Translations under genes and position numbers: made by a program
Shown: piece after piece, positions 39,800 through 50,071 of the stretch
Numbering within the stretch: position 1 is the stretch's first letter
Layout: each line of letters begins with the position of its first letter
Virus record (IMG/VR): IMGVR_UViG_3300049855_000194
Location: 1-51,109 of that record
Origin: a virus
Direction: 5' to 3' (one strand)
Length of the DNA stretch: 51,109 bases
Notes under the pieces: model-generated
What the model saw: the letters and a program-made list of their open reading frames with translations, nothing else
Databases searched by the model: none
Told to the model about the DNA's origin: nothing

Positions 39800-40200
39800 T
39801 ATTCGATCTAAAAGAGTGTATAAAAGATGACTATAAGATATTCGACAATATCTTTAAAGGTAAGATAATTCACGTTCTTAAAACTGCTAAGCCAGATTTC
39901 GTATCAGGCTCTATAAACAATCCAGTAATAGAGAAGGAAATAGAAGGATGTTTGTTTCGAGATAAGTCTGTTAGAAACGCTAGCTCGATTAAACAGACAA
40001 CCTCTCGTGACGCCTCTCTACAGAATGACATATTTTATAAGTCAGATCTTGTGGTCGAGATACCCTTCATAGCTGACCTAGCAATAGATGAAGGGGACAA
40101 GTTCGTAGACACTAGAGATAGTGTAGTATATAACATAGTCTCCGTAGACTATGTAACTCTCACCACACGTTTCCGCTGTGCCATAACTAGATTTAACTAA
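39796..40200 (+). CDS. Head-tail connector (head completion) protein, putative
   Basis: A 134-aa protein with beta-strands (DLVVEIPFIADLAIDEGDKFVDTRDSVVYNIVSVDYV) of the type found in head-closure/stopper proteins (gp16/gpFII-like). Assigned mainly from its place between capsid and tail-completion genes. Overlaps the next start by 1 base. Confidence 0.6.
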   Translation: MIFDLKECIKDDYKIFDNIFKGKIIHVLKTAKPDFVSGSINNPVIEKEIEGCLFRDKSVRNASSIKQTTSRDASLQNDIFYKSDLVVEIPFIADLAIDEGDKFVDTRDSVVYNIVSVDYVTLTTRFRCAITRFN

Positions 40201-40643
40201 TGGCTAAGCTTTCTTTCCGAGGTAAGGTTATACTTGGAAACACACTCTCCATTTTTGCTGGGGAGTTTAGCAAGCATATACTTGAAGTAAGCCGTAAGCA
40301 AAAGAAACGCTTAGAAATTGTATGGGCTAGGAAACTTAAGAAGCTAGTTGCAGAGTTAGCAGAAGCTACTCCTGCATATACAGGCGCGGCTGCCGGTATA
40401 ACAGGTAATGCTAAAGTAGACGGCATACCTGCTTGGCATCCAGCATATGGAATGACGATAGGTAATCAACCTGGAGATACCGGTTGGCAGCTTAAGCAAG
40501 TTGAGCGAGACGGGCGGACGCTTTTTCAAATAACAAATCCAATGTGGAGGCTCTACCTAGTCTACGTTAATTCCTTTGGGATACACGCAGGATTTGTAGA
40601 GCGTGCATGGGAAGACTTTAAATCTAAAGAAGGTTTCAAATGA
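40200..40643 (+). CDS. HK97 gp10-like tail completion protein
   Basis: A 147-aa basic protein. LAEATPAYTGAAAGI... (early-middle), then PMWRLYLVYVNSFGIHAGFVERAWEDF, match the 'P.dTG.L..s' and 'Y...vE.G....hagfv..a' pattern of HK97 gp10/neck proteins. Joins head to tail. Overlaps the next gene by 4 bases. Confidence 0.75.
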   Translation: MAKLSFRGKVILGNTLSIFAGEFSKHILEVSRKQKKRLEIVWARKLKKLVAELAEATPAYTGAAAGITGNAKVDGIPAWHPAYGMTIGNQPGDTGWQLKQVERDGRTLFQITNPMWRLYLVYVNSFGIHAGFVERAWEDFKSKEGFK

Positions 40644-41101
40644 GCGTACCTGACGATACAACATGCAAGCTAAAGCTCTGTAAAGAAATACAGGACGCCT
40701 ATCCAGATCTAATAATAGATATAAAAGGAATGCCCGCAGCAGAGAAGAAAGATGCAGAGCAATGGATCTCTATAGATCTACTAAATAGCTTAGAGCAAGC
40801 TTCTCAATCTATCGCAGGTAGTGATAAAACATTATTGTTTCAGCTAACCTGCTTCTCTAAGCATAGCGAATATAGAGAGGATAGAAAGTTCACAGGTCCA
40901 TGGGATTTAGCAAATCTGATGAAGCCATATATGCACAGGGCTAAATATATTATTGAAACATCTTGCTTAAAATTTTTAGACACTAAAATGATATACTTAG
41001 ACCTAAGATCAAGTGGCGACTTCGCCAAAGAGTCTTATCAAAACTCACCAATCTTACAGACGCATTGCGTCTTAATAACTTCAAGAGCTATAATAAGCTA
41101 G
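40640..41101 (+). CDS. Tail terminator protein, putative
   Basis: A 153-aa protein between the gp10-like gene and the tail tube, where tail terminators (gpU/gp11-like) lie. Alpha/beta pattern (WISIDLLNS; LLFQLTCFSKHSEY; THCVLITSRAIIS). Sequence is too divergent to be certain. 10 bases before the tail-tube gene. Confidence 0.6.
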   Translation: MSVPDDTTCKLKLCKEIQDAYPDLIIDIKGMPAAEKKDAEQWISIDLLNSLEQASQSIAGSDKTLLFQLTCFSKHSEYREDRKFTGPWDLANLMKPYMHRAKYIIETSCLKFLDTKMIYLDLRSSGDFAKESYQNSPILQTHCVLITSRAIIS

Positions 41102-41111
41102 GAGGAATAAC

Positions 41112-41600
41112 ATGGCCACTACACGTAATCTACGCGATGGGCGCATCATAATCTTGGATGGCTCTGGCACCGCCAAGACACTGACAATCCCTATTTCAGA
41201 AGGTGACTTTGCCTTCACTATTAATCGTCCAACATTCATCGTTATGAATCGCGGTAAGATCGATAGCCGCAAGCAAGGTGATGAAGTTCCTGTCGACTTG
41301 AGCTTCAGCATCAAGTTCGAGCAGTGGGCTTACTCAAATGGTAACACAGGTATGAGCGTTCCAGACGTTCTGCAGGGTATCAACCTAGCTAACGATTGGA
41401 TCTCTACAGATGGCTGCGGACCTTATGCGGTTGACATTAAGTTTGAAGTCGATAATCCTTGCGATCCAGGTAAGAAAGAAGTTCTAGTGTTTGGTAAGTT
41501 CACTGCCGATACGCTGAGTTTCAAGGAAGGCAGCGAATACAACTCGATCTCTGTGTCTGGTAAGGCTCTACAGCAGCTGCCGACTCGTACGTACGTCTAA
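41112..41600 (+). CDS. Major tail (tube) protein
   Basis: A 162-aa beta-rich protein with DVKF-type strands (VPVDLSFSIKFEQWAYSNG; YAVDIKFEVDNPCDPGKKEVLVFGKFTADTLSFKEG). Codons are the optimal, C-ending kind shared with the capsid gene. Its place before the G/GT chaperones and the tape measure fits the tube. The ribosome site AGGAGGA lies upstream. Confidence 0.85.
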   Translation: MATTRNLRDGRIIILDGSGTAKTLTIPISEGDFAFTINRPTFIVMNRGKIDSRKQGDEVPVDLSFSIKFEQWAYSNGNTGMSVPDVLQGINLANDWISTDGCGPYAVDIKFEVDNPCDPGKKEVLVFGKFTADTLSFKEGSEYNSISVSGKALQQLPTRTYV

Positions 41601-41611
41601 TAGGGTATAAA

Positions 41612-42064
41612 ATGAAGTTTAAGAGCGTGACCTTAAACCTTCGTGAAGTAACTACAGTAAAGATACGCAACGATTTAACCCTAAAGGTTGGATCGTTGCG
41701 TATGGGTATTGAACGGGACTTCCAAAGGATATGGAGTAAACCAACTCCACCCGTCAAAGAGATAACTCGTGTTGGACAGCCATCCATACGAGATGTGAAT
41801 CATGATGATCCTGCTTACGTTAAAGCGTTTGAGGACTGGATGTATCACAAAACAATTTATTACTTCTATGTGGCGACAGCTGGGCTAGATCCAGACCTAT
41901 CCTATGAGAATGATTGCAACTCCATAGACAGTATCCAAGCATTCGCTAGCGAGCTTAAAGCAGCTGGCATAAATGACTTTGATATTGGTAAAGTTGTACG
42001 GGGATCAACCCTCATCTCCACTGTTTCTGACGACGACGTAGAAGACGCTAAAAAAAGTTTTTAG
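41612..42064 (+). CDS. Tail assembly chaperone, G-like
   Basis: A 150-aa protein between tube and tape measure. Ends ...VEDAKKSF. Near its stop the mRNA has seven A's (42050-42056) followed by GTTTTT, where a -1 slip opens the overlapping frame to 42294. The pair should coat the tape measure during tail assembly, as lambda gpG and gpGT do. Confidence 0.8.
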   Translation: MKFKSVTLNLREVTTVKIRNDLTLKVGSLRMGIERDFQRIWSKPTPPVKEITRVGQPSIRDVNHDDPAYVKAFEDWMYHKTIYYFYVATAGLDPDLSYENDCNSIDSIQAFASELKAAGINDFDIGKVVRGSTLISTVSDDDVEDAKKSF

Positions 42065-42294
42065 TAGAGCTTGACGAAGTAGACGCTAAGATTTCTCACG
42101 CAAAGGTAAGTAAGCTACCGCTTGGCAGAACCTCTCAATATACAATGTATCGTATATGTGAAAGGTTCGGTAAGTGGCCTTATGAATGGGAGAACTTAGA
42201 TCGACAAGCCGCCGCCAACCTAATAGCTTACCACGACATACGTCGTAGAGAAGAAGTAGAGGACTATAGCAATGCCAAGGGGAGCCTATTCTGA
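42055..42294 (+). CDS. T part of tail chaperone GT, reached by -1 frameshift
   Basis: The -1 frame is open from before the A7 run to TGA at 42292-42294, adding about 79 residues (KFLVELDEVDAKIS...). No ATG with ribosome site precedes it; the first ATG lies well inside. After reading up to AAA at 42053-42055, the ribosome steps back one base and goes on with AAG. The fusion would be ~227 aa. The end overlaps the tape measure start by 23 bases. The domain contains WPYEWENLDRQAAANLIAYHD, typical of T parts. Confidence 0.82.
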   Translation, partial: KFLVELDEVDAKISHAKVSKLPLGRTSQYTMYRICERFGKWPYEWENLDRQAAANLIAYHDIRRREEVEDYSNAKGSLF

Positions 42295-45200
42295 CGCCGA
42301 AACAAAGGCGATTATTGAGATAGCCTTAGAGGATAGGGATTTCCGTAGCAGCGTTAAGGCACTAGCTGACTATGCAGGTACAAGCACAGCTAGTATACTT
42401 ACAGCTATAAAAGGAATAGAGAAGGGCCACGCCGATCTAGCTAAGTCTCTAGAGAAGCAGCAAGCCGCACAGTTGGACGCAATTGATGAAGAAGCAGCGG
42501 CGATGCAAAAAGCATTCCGTGAGCTAGAGGCAATAAAAGCCGGACGCCTACGCCAGCTAGCAGAGATAAATGCTGCCGTAAAGAAGCAGTCAGACGATGA
42601 GATTCAGCGTGCTCAAGCCAATGCAACTATCAAAGGCACTCTCAAGAAAAAAGAGAGTACTGAGATAATTCGTATCGACAATGATACCTGGAAGAAGATA
42701 ACTGTTAACGCTAAGAAAGAGCAAGAGCTACAGAAAGCCCTAGCCGTTAAAGCAGCTATAGATGAAGCTAATGCTATACGCAAGATCAAAGCTGACTTAG
42801 CTAGGGCAGCTTTACAAGATCACAGACAATACCTTAAGGAGGAACTAGAAGCTAGAAAAGCCGCTATAGCGGCTTCAGAGAAAGTTCTAAAAGAACAAGA
42901 AGTTGCGATTAGTGAAAGGAATAGACGTATATCCTCATCTCTACGAGTAGGAGCTGGTGTAGCTGGGGCACTTGGGCAGTATCAAGCAGCAGGAGCGCTT
43001 TACGGAGCAGCGAATGCAACCGGACTCCTAGGTAGTGTAGGCGTAAGCACAACAGCCCTAGCGGTTGGTGGCGGTGCTGCTGTTATAGGAGCCGGTCTAG
43101 CTGCTGCATACTACCAAGCTGAAAAGTTCAATGTAGCTTTACATGATACCGCCACTCTATTAACAGAGCTAGGCCCAGGCACGCAAGAGTTTGCTGATGG
43201 GCTTGCTCTAGTTCGTGAGGCTGCACTAAATGTATCTGACAACTTAAACATTGGAGTTATAGATACACTCAAATCCTTTAAAGCTGCCTTATCAAGCGGT
43301 ATAGATTACCGTGATCTAGAGCAATTCGCTACTGCAATAGGTACATTCAGTAAAGCTACCGGGGCAGATCTAGAGAAAACTACAGATCTATTTACCTCAT
43401 TTAAAGATAACTACGGCCTCACCGTAAATGAAATGGGCGTTCTATCTGATCGACTATTTAACGTTATCGACGTTGGTAAAGTTAATGTAGAGGCGATGAT
43501 CGCTAATCTAGGTCGAGTCCTACCCACTGCAACAGCGGCTGGTGTAGGTGTTAAAGATTTGACGGGAGCTTTTGCTACACTCACAAGAACTATGAAGCCT
43601 TCACAGGCTACTACTGCACTTACGAATCTAATTCGTGGCATATCCAACCCATCTAAAGAAGCGGCAAAAGAGTTCGATAGACTAGGTATAGCGTATGGAA
43701 CAGCTGCATTTAAAGGTAAGAATTTCTCCGATGTAATTAGTGAGATATTCAGAAAAACCGGCGGTGACTTAACTAAGTTAGGAGATATATTCGAAGATCA
43801 ATTCTCCGTTCGTGGTGCGGCGGCACTTACAGGTAATCTAGACCTGCTAGATAAGAACACTGCTGCCATTGATAAATTTGGAACTGCCGTTTTAGCTGCC
43901 GGGGTCAAACAAGATACACTGTTTGGCAAGGTTAGCAAAGACGCTAACGAAGCATATAACTCCATACTTCGTCTAGTTAATAGTGAAGGCTTGGGCCGCT
44001 TCTATGATAAGATGAAGCGTGGTTTCAATACCGCTTATAGTCCCAATTCTTCCAGGGATGCATCAATAAAAGATCGCTTAGCAGATCCAAATACAATGTA
44101 CGCTGACAATGAGGCAGATAGCCAGTTGAAAGCTATGGATTTATCTGTACAGAAGATTCTCAGTCAGTTCTCGGAGAAGTACATAAACGGAACTTCCGCT
44201 GAAGTAGATAAATTACTTACTGCGGGTAATCTTAAGGCCATCCAAGACTTCTTCAAGAGTGCAGAGGAGTCGGATAAGTACTTCGCTTCACTAGAACGCC
44301 AACGTATTGAGAAGCTACTAAGTATGGCAGGTTTCACTCCTGTGGCTTATGACAGCGCACTAAAGCCTAAGCCTAACACTAAAGCGGATAAGCTCCGTAG
44401 TAAGGAAGTAGACCTGCGTGTTACTGATGACCAATTAGATCAACTTCGTGAACTACGTACAGACGTAACAACCTCTGTAGAAGATTTAGATAACGCAGTA
44501 GCTGCATATGCTAACGAGTTAGGTAAACAATTTATACCCCTACAACAAGAGCTGGATACAACCAAGGCCAAAATAACGACTCTACAGGAAGAGTTCGATA
44601 AAGAAACTAATCCAGGTAAGCGTAATAAAATACGTGAAGAACTTGTGTACAATGAGCTACTATTTGAGGAAGCTAAGAAGAAGTATGCCCTAGAAAAAGA
44701 GAACTACGAAAAGAGCAAGGCAGAGTTTAAAAAGAGTGAAGAGAGTAAGATAGATATTGCAAAGAAAGCTCTAGCTGATTATGAGAACGAGATCCTCAAG
44801 CAGAAGACTCGTAAAGAGGAAGCAGCTAACGATAAGAAAGTTAAGGACGCAGAAGCTACAGAGAAGAAGATATATGGAATAATAAAGAAAGCTGATGATA
44901 AGCTCAGGGCGCTACAGAATCAGAAAGATGATCTCTTACAGAAGCAACGAGAAGCTAATGTAAAGAGGACATCTAAGTACATAGATGAAGACTACGAAGA
45001 CGCTAAGCGCGGCGCAGGGGAAGTAGGAGATGCCGGTAATAGTAAGATAAATAAACGTAAACTACAAGCAGCTAAAGAAGACCTAAAGAGGGCTTCTAGC
45101 GGTGGAGATTACGCAGAGTATCGACGTGCATTAGATCGCTTGGAAGAAGCTTACGGAAACTACAAGCAATCTGCCATAGCCAATGGTGCTAATCCTAACC

Positions 45201-45934
45201 GTTTTGAACGTAACGGAGCGGAGTCCTGGGCTAAGCAAACAGAGGGGCTTGTACAGGAGACAAAAGCTACAGCACGCGCAGCTGAAAAAACAGCTATAGA
45301 AATGGAGAATGCAAAGGATCTAAGCAGAATAAATAACGATATAAGTATAGCGCAGAAACAACTTACCGGCGATATAGCGCTTGCAACTAGGGGAACAGAG
45401 CATGGAGTAGCAGCAGCTAACTCCGCTCTATCTCGTCTGATAACAGAAGTTGCAGGTGTAGCAAGTCCCATAGTATCAGCTATAAGTAATCTAAAGTTGT
45501 CTTCTCCTACAACTCCGAATGAGCCAACCGATAAGGTAGCTCCGGACGAAAAAAGAGGAACAGTAGGTACTCCCACCAGTGGAGCTACAGATCCTTATGG
45601 GCAGGATACGCCATGGAATCATTTCCTAGATACAGGCGAGTTTGATGCTCCTAGCGAAGAACAAGACTATGGGCTATTACGCACAACGAGTCGCGCCAAT
45701 GCTTCGATACAGCACAGCACACAGAATAACAGTAATAGCTCGAATGTAAATAACGTAAATATAAGCGGAGTAGGTAGCGGCACGGCTCGCCTAAACTCAT
45801 TGATCGAGTCCGCTCTCAATACATACCATAAAGAGCAGAACATTGTTGCGGTAAATAACAAGAACGACACCCGTCTAACATCGTCATATCCCGTAACAAC
45901 AGTAAATAAATCTGTTACATCAAGGCGTAAGTAA
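42272..45934 (+). CDS. Tape measure protein
   Basis: A 1220-aa protein: N-terminal Ala/Lys/Glu coiled coil (about 40-220), a hydrophobic block (about 225-290, VGAGVAGALGQYQAAGALYG and on), a phage TMP core (LHDTATLLTELGPGTQEFADGLALVREAA... and FSKATGADLEKTTDLFTSFKDNYG), a second charged coiled coil (650-960), and a low-complexity Asn/Ser end. At about 0.15 nm per residue the tail would be near 180 nm, consistent with a siphovirus. Confidence 0.93.
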   Translation: MPRGAYSDAETKAIIEIALEDRDFRSSVKALADYAGTSTASILTAIKGIEKGHADLAKSLEKQQAAQLDAIDEEAAAMQKAFRELEAIKAGRLRQLAEINAAVKKQSDDEIQRAQANATIKGTLKKKESTEIIRIDNDTWKKITVNAKKEQELQKALAVKAAIDEANAIRKIKADLARAALQDHRQYLKEELEARKAAIAASEKVLKEQEVAISERNRRISSSLRVGAGVAGALGQYQAAGALYGAANATGLLGSVGVSTTALAVGGGAAVIGAGLAAAYYQAEKFNVALHDTATLLTELGPGTQEFADGLALVREAALNVSDNLNIGVIDTLKSFKAALSSGIDYRDLEQFATAIGTFSKATGADLEKTTDLFTSFKDNYGLTVNEMGVLSDRLFNVIDVGKVNVEAMIANLGRVLPTATAAGVGVKDLTGAFATLTRTMKPSQATTALTNLIRGISNPSKEAAKEFDRLGIAYGTAAFKGKNFSDVISEIFRKTGGDLTKLGDIFEDQFSVRGAAALTGNLDLLDKNTAAIDKFGTAVLAAGVKQDTLFGKVSKDANEAYNSILRLVNSEGLGRFYDKMKRGFNTAYSPNSSRDASIKDRLADPNTMYADNEADSQLKAMDLSVQKILSQFSEKYINGTSAEVDKLLTAGNLKAIQDFFKSAEESDKYFASLERQRIEKLLSMAGFTPVAYDSALKPKPNTKADKLRSKEVDLRVTDDQLDQLRELRTDVTTSVEDLDNAVAAYANELGKQFIPLQQELDTTKAKITTLQEEFDKETNPGKRNKIREELVYNELLFEEAKKKYALEKENYEKSKAEFKKSEESKIDIAKKALADYENEILKQKTRKEEAANDKKVKDAEATEKKIYGIIKKADDKLRALQNQKDDLLQKQREANVKRTSKYIDEDYEDAKRGAGEVGDAGNSKINKRKLQAAKEDLKRASSGGDYAEYRRALDRLEEAYGNYKQSAIANGANPNRFERNGAESWAKQTEGLVQETKATARAAEKTAIEMENAKDLSRINNDISIAQKQLTGDIALATRGTEHGVAAANSALSRLITEVAGVASPIVSAISNLKLSSPTTPNEPTDKVAPDEKRGTVGTPTSGATDPYGQDTPWNHFLDTGEFDAPSEEQDYGLLRTTSRANASIQHSTQNNSNSSNVNNVNISGVGSGTARLNSLIESALNTYHKEQNIVAVNNKNDTRLTSSYPVTTVNKSVTSRRK

Positions 45935-45935
45935 C

Positions 45936-46796
45936 ATGCCCGTTATAGAGCACCCCAATACTGTTAGCTTTTGGTACCCTGCAAATGTTGCCCTAGCTAA
46001 TGCAAGTATCTCCGTAACTATTAAAGCCCCCGAGTATGGGGATTCTTATGTTGAGGGACGCAATGTCACTATAAATCAGACTCGCTCTGGTGCTACGATA
46101 GTTTACGATCATGGAACGCCTTTCTCGAAAGGCCTATCCCTACAGTTCAGAAATATACCTGACTCAGAGCGATCTGCCCTTGTAACCTTATTTGAAGCTG
46201 TAGGATGGGGCACGACTCCACTTGGTTATTTAGATTATGCTGGTAACACGAAGACAGTACGCCTAACTTCGAATCGTATAGATGTTAAGTCACAGGGTTG
46301 CTATAATTACTCTGCATCACAGTTGATATATACCTTTGATTTCGATATTGACTTAGTAGATATAACTGGTAACATAATAGAATCCGGGGATTTCACCTTG
46401 CTACCCTCCGCCCTAACTCTACATCTAGCAGACATAGATGCACCGCATGCCCCAGAGTCTACATACACTGTTAATATAGTAGATGGCTTGAAGCTTCTAG
46501 ATACATGTTCTGTCGATACATACCAAGGGTGTATCTGGCTAGGCGTGGCTTCTAAAGGCAATAAGCGGCATATGTTCCAAGTTCAAGCAGATCACGATGG
46601 TACTTTGCTTGCCGATGCGACAGCTGTACAGTATTCAATATCTGTGAATAATGAGCATAATGGATCTATAGCTATCATAACTTTAGACGTGTCTCTAAAC
46701 GGTACGGGTTCAGCGCAAGTCTTAAGGTTCCGGGCCTCCACTACTTTAGACGGATACATAATTAAGTTCCGTCGTATTCGGATTGGTAAAGCGTAA
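45936..46796 (+). CDS. Distal tail/minor tail protein, putative
   Basis: A 286-aa beta-rich protein right after the tape measure, starting at TAACATG. The region APEYGDSYVEGRNVTINQTRSGATIVYD and later YTFDFDIDLVDITGN resemble Dit-like or gpM-like strands. Likely links tube to hub. Assignment rests on order and strand content. Its stop overlaps the next ATG (TAATG). Confidence 0.65.
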   Translation: MPVIEHPNTVSFWYPANVALANASISVTIKAPEYGDSYVEGRNVTINQTRSGATIVYDHGTPFSKGLSLQFRNIPDSERSALVTLFEAVGWGTTPLGYLDYAGNTKTVRLTSNRIDVKSQGCYNYSASQLIYTFDFDIDLVDITGNIIESGDFTLLPSALTLHLADIDAPHAPESTYTVNIVDGLKLLDTCSVDTYQGCIWLGVASKGNKRHMFQVQADHDGTLLADATAVQYSISVNNEHNGSIAIITLDVSLNGTGSAQVLRFRASTTLDGYIIKFRRIRIGKA

Positions 46797-49700
46797 TGCG
46801 CCCTAACCGAGCACTGTATCGTAAAAAAGATCTTACGACTGTACTTATACAGCATGACAGCGAGACAGATCGACCACTGTCTATGCTTACTTCTAGATCA
46901 GGCGGATCTGTAATAGATTCGCTATCTGTAATAGTTAACGGTATAGCCCTCTATTCTGATGGGTATCTAGATAATATAACTCTAACGGAAACTAAGCCAT
47001 CCCAGGGAAGTGGATTGGTGCGTAGAACTTTATCTATTTCTATAGCAGGCGAATCTCTATATACTTCAGCTAAGTGGACTAAGAAGTTTTATACTTGTGG
47101 TGTCACACAAGACTCTTTCTATTTCTCCCTGTGGATAATATCCGCTAGCGATCCTAATAAGGATATAAGTAAAGCTGGTGAATGTCTAGGAAAGTTTGTC
47201 ATAGACACCGGGCTATCGTGGAATGAATCAGACCCATCTGTTAGCATAGCTCTCATAGATATTCCATTTTCCTGGGAAGAGAAGTTAAATCACTATCCAC
47301 AGGAAGCTATAGATAAGATAACTGGAACAGAATGGGAGGGCTTACTTAATAGCTCTATGTACTACGGCACCTTCACAAAGGTGCAAATGATAAAGCCAGC
47401 TTCTGCAGTCTCTACAATAGCAGGGCTTGAAGACTCTACAGCTACCTTAAACTCTGGGAATGTTACATACTTCGATGACTCACCGTTAGAGGTGGGCCTA
47501 GGTAAGAGTTCATTCTTACAAGTAAATCTAGGCAACAATGTAAATGTTGTATTTGAGTCAGGGGAAATAATAAATGGCACGATCACTGCTGCTGGAGATA
47601 GCTTTAAGCTCACATCACTAACAAGAGATACTCACTGGACTACAGTAGACTTAGAAGCCTACGTAGCTAATTCCCCTATAGATGCTGCCCTAGAGATAGG
47701 GCAATGTAAGGTAAGCTCACTAGTAGATATACTTGCGCAGGGTATGTATGCAAAATGCCCGAAAGTAAATTTCTATAATACTGCCGCTCCAGGGAATATA
47801 GTTGTAACAGATAAAGTCATCCGCTTAGGTAGAATCGTAGACAGAGCTAATGGGATAATGACATATGAAGACATTATCGATCCCTCCAGTACTGTACGAT
47901 CAGCTATAGGTATATCTTACACTGCCGGAACAACTAATTCTGCCTTCCCAGATGAACCGCAATTTAATCATGCAGTTAAGGATCTTACAGCAGGAGATAA
48001 CTCCCTTCTGTATTTTAGAAACCCAACTACATCCGCTAGGAACCCTAAGCCAGGGGATACATGGACTATCTTCAAGGCAGGCACATTAAATACCGGAGCT
48101 ACTGAATCCGCTCAAGCAACTGCCGCGATGGTGCGTGCATATAAATCGACTATAACTAAAGTCTATACAAAGGTAGGCGAAAACTACGTTCTTATAAGCC
48201 CTCAGTACTATACGATAAACAACAACTATACGTATGAAGGTATAAACAATCTTCTCAGAGTAAACCTCACCATACCTATAGAAGAAGTCGATCCATTAAT
48301 AGAGGTGCCAGGAACAGGGACTCCTACAAGCACAACTGTAGGAGGAAGCTCTATATACGGTCCTTCCAATACACTAGGTGGAGTACCTTCCCTAGACGGG
48401 GAGATATTTGTAGATATAACGTACACCATGAAACTGGATACGTTCATACACGAACTGGTAAGAGGACTATATCCTCAAGCTCTAAAATTTCTAGGCTACA
48501 CTATAAAGGAGCCTATCGCAGATTGTGCAGGCATTATAACTAACGCGGTTATAAGCGCCGATGAATCCTTACTTAGTGTTCTAGACTCTGTACTATATGA
48601 AAATGGCTGTACACTTCGCTGGAGATCCTGGGAGCTAGATAACGAGTATCGTCTTGAGATAGATGATAACGTAAATGGCGGGTTGAAGTATGCTGTGTGG
48701 CCAGATCCAGCGGATGAGGATTATGCATTCTGCAAGCCTCTAGCAGGTAAGAGTATCGATAATAGCGAGATAGTATCTAACTCGTTTGGCTTATCTGTAG
48801 GTAAGCTAGATAGTAATGTAAACTTAGCGAACTCTACAGAATGGATTTCTGTATTTCCAAAGGTATCTATATCCCAGAATAAAGGGTCAGGAGCTACACA
48901 AACAATAAAGACATCCCGCACTAGAGGTAAAAAGGATAGATACCATGAGTATGATCTCAAGCATGCTGCCGATGTTAGCGGAGCTGTTAAGTTCGTCGGG
49001 GACGCACTAAAAGGTGGGCATCCATCTGCATTGTGCCAGTCAACAAGAACAGTAAAGTTATCTCTACCATTATATAGGATTGATCTAGAGGCGGCAGATG
49101 TTATAGATTTGCGTAATGTTGACATAATAACAGATAGCATATCCGCACCTATATTCATACAGGATAATGGGGATGTATTCTACCGGTACAATAACACTAA
49201 CAAATACATCCTTGTACCTAATCTTTTTCAGCTAGAACAGATTACAGTAAACCTAACACTAGGTACATATGTTCTGGAGTGTGACTTAAAGCAAATACAA
49301 TTAGCGTGGTATTCTAACACGGTAGTCTCGGACGCCTATAATAACGTCATACCTGACGTAGAAGATATACAAGATCCGATAGATCCCGGGAATCCCCCAG
49401 CAGAAGACAATCCTGTAATACCCCCAGCAGTTACAGAATGCGTATCGCCAAGCGGAGATAATCCCGATGCGCCGCTACCAAATACAGGTAACTTAAATAA
49501 CAGGGATAGGTGTGCTACCACAGCAGAGAACTGCGACTCCCCAACTAATCCTAGTACAACTCCATCATCAGCTGGACTGGGCGGACCTTGTCCAGAAGGC
49601 GGTCCATTTTCCCCCTCTATATGGTATCTATTTGATAAGAGAGAGTACTTAATAGACCAGCCGGGGGGAGTAGATATATCTACCTCTGTAACTATAACTG

Positions 49701-50071
49701 CTTCGTGGGGTTCAGGAAGTGTTACTTTACTACCAGGAGGAGGAGACTCATTTCCTTTCTTCGAGTCGCTAGCTGCTGTAGATAGAACCAGCGGGGCGGT
49801 ATGTAGGAACGATGGGCCGGGATGTAGTAATCTCACAATGACTGGCATATCTGCTGGTGTCCCATATAGCGGTACGGTCGGGGAAGGCATAGTTACAATA
49901 TGCTGCTTAACCGCGGACAACTGGCAGATCCCTATAGCAATGTCATCCACAGTTACTGGAGTATGGGTGGCAAATACAGCTACGGGTAAGGTAAATAGCT
50001 CGATACACCCAGCAGTAGCAAGCGCAAGTGTTAAACCTCTTTTAAAACCTCAGATAACTTTAAGCACATGA
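46796..50071 (+). CDS. Tail hub/tip protein
   Basis: A 1091-aa protein after the distal-tail candidate. The part up to ~850 shows hub-like mixtures of beta domains, including LRWRSWELDNEYRLEIDDNVNGG and TWTIFKAGTLNTGATESAQATAA. A Pro-rich linker (about 858-890, DPIDPGNPPAEDNPVIPPAV) leads to a Cys-rich, beta-like C-terminal domain (ENCDSP, GGPCPEGG, CRNDGPGCSN, TICCLT), probably exposed. It may recognise the host or open the way for DNA. Overlaps the zinc-ribbon gene by 4 bases. Confidence 0.7.
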   Translation: MRPNRALYRKKDLTTVLIQHDSETDRPLSMLTSRSGGSVIDSLSVIVNGIALYSDGYLDNITLTETKPSQGSGLVRRTLSISIAGESLYTSAKWTKKFYTCGVTQDSFYFSLWIISASDPNKDISKAGECLGKFVIDTGLSWNESDPSVSIALIDIPFSWEEKLNHYPQEAIDKITGTEWEGLLNSSMYYGTFTKVQMIKPASAVSTIAGLEDSTATLNSGNVTYFDDSPLEVGLGKSSFLQVNLGNNVNVVFESGEIINGTITAAGDSFKLTSLTRDTHWTTVDLEAYVANSPIDAALEIGQCKVSSLVDILAQGMYAKCPKVNFYNTAAPGNIVVTDKVIRLGRIVDRANGIMTYEDIIDPSSTVRSAIGISYTAGTTNSAFPDEPQFNHAVKDLTAGDNSLLYFRNPTTSARNPKPGDTWTIFKAGTLNTGATESAQATAAMVRAYKSTITKVYTKVGENYVLISPQYYTINNNYTYEGINNLLRVNLTIPIEEVDPLIEVPGTGTPTSTTVGGSSIYGPSNTLGGVPSLDGEIFVDITYTMKLDTFIHELVRGLYPQALKFLGYTIKEPIADCAGIITNAVISADESLLSVLDSVLYENGCTLRWRSWELDNEYRLEIDDNVNGGLKYAVWPDPADEDYAFCKPLAGKSIDNSEIVSNSFGLSVGKLDSNVNLANSTEWISVFPKVSISQNKGSGATQTIKTSRTRGKKDRYHEYDLKHAADVSGAVKFVGDALKGGHPSALCQSTRTVKLSLPLYRIDLEAADVIDLRNVDIITDSISAPIFIQDNGDVFYRYNNTNKYILVPNLFQLEQITVNLTLGTYVLECDLKQIQLAWYSNTVVSDAYNNVIPDVEDIQDPIDPGNPPAEDNPVIPPAVTECVSPSGDNPDAPLPNTGNLNNRDRCATTAENCDSPTNPSTTPSSAGLGGPCPEGGPFSPSIWYLFDKREYLIDQPGGVDISTSVTITASWGSGSVTLLPGGGDSFPFFESLAAVDRTSGAVCRNDGPGCSNLTMTGISAGVPYSGTVGEGIVTICCLTADNWQIPIAMSSTVTGVWVANTATGKVNSSIHPAVASASVKPLLKPQITLST

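Noticed and set aside
49336-49950. 204-codon minus-strand frame opposite the hub gene
   Set aside because: Shadow of a Pro/Ser-rich stretch in the plus-strand gene; no start signals.
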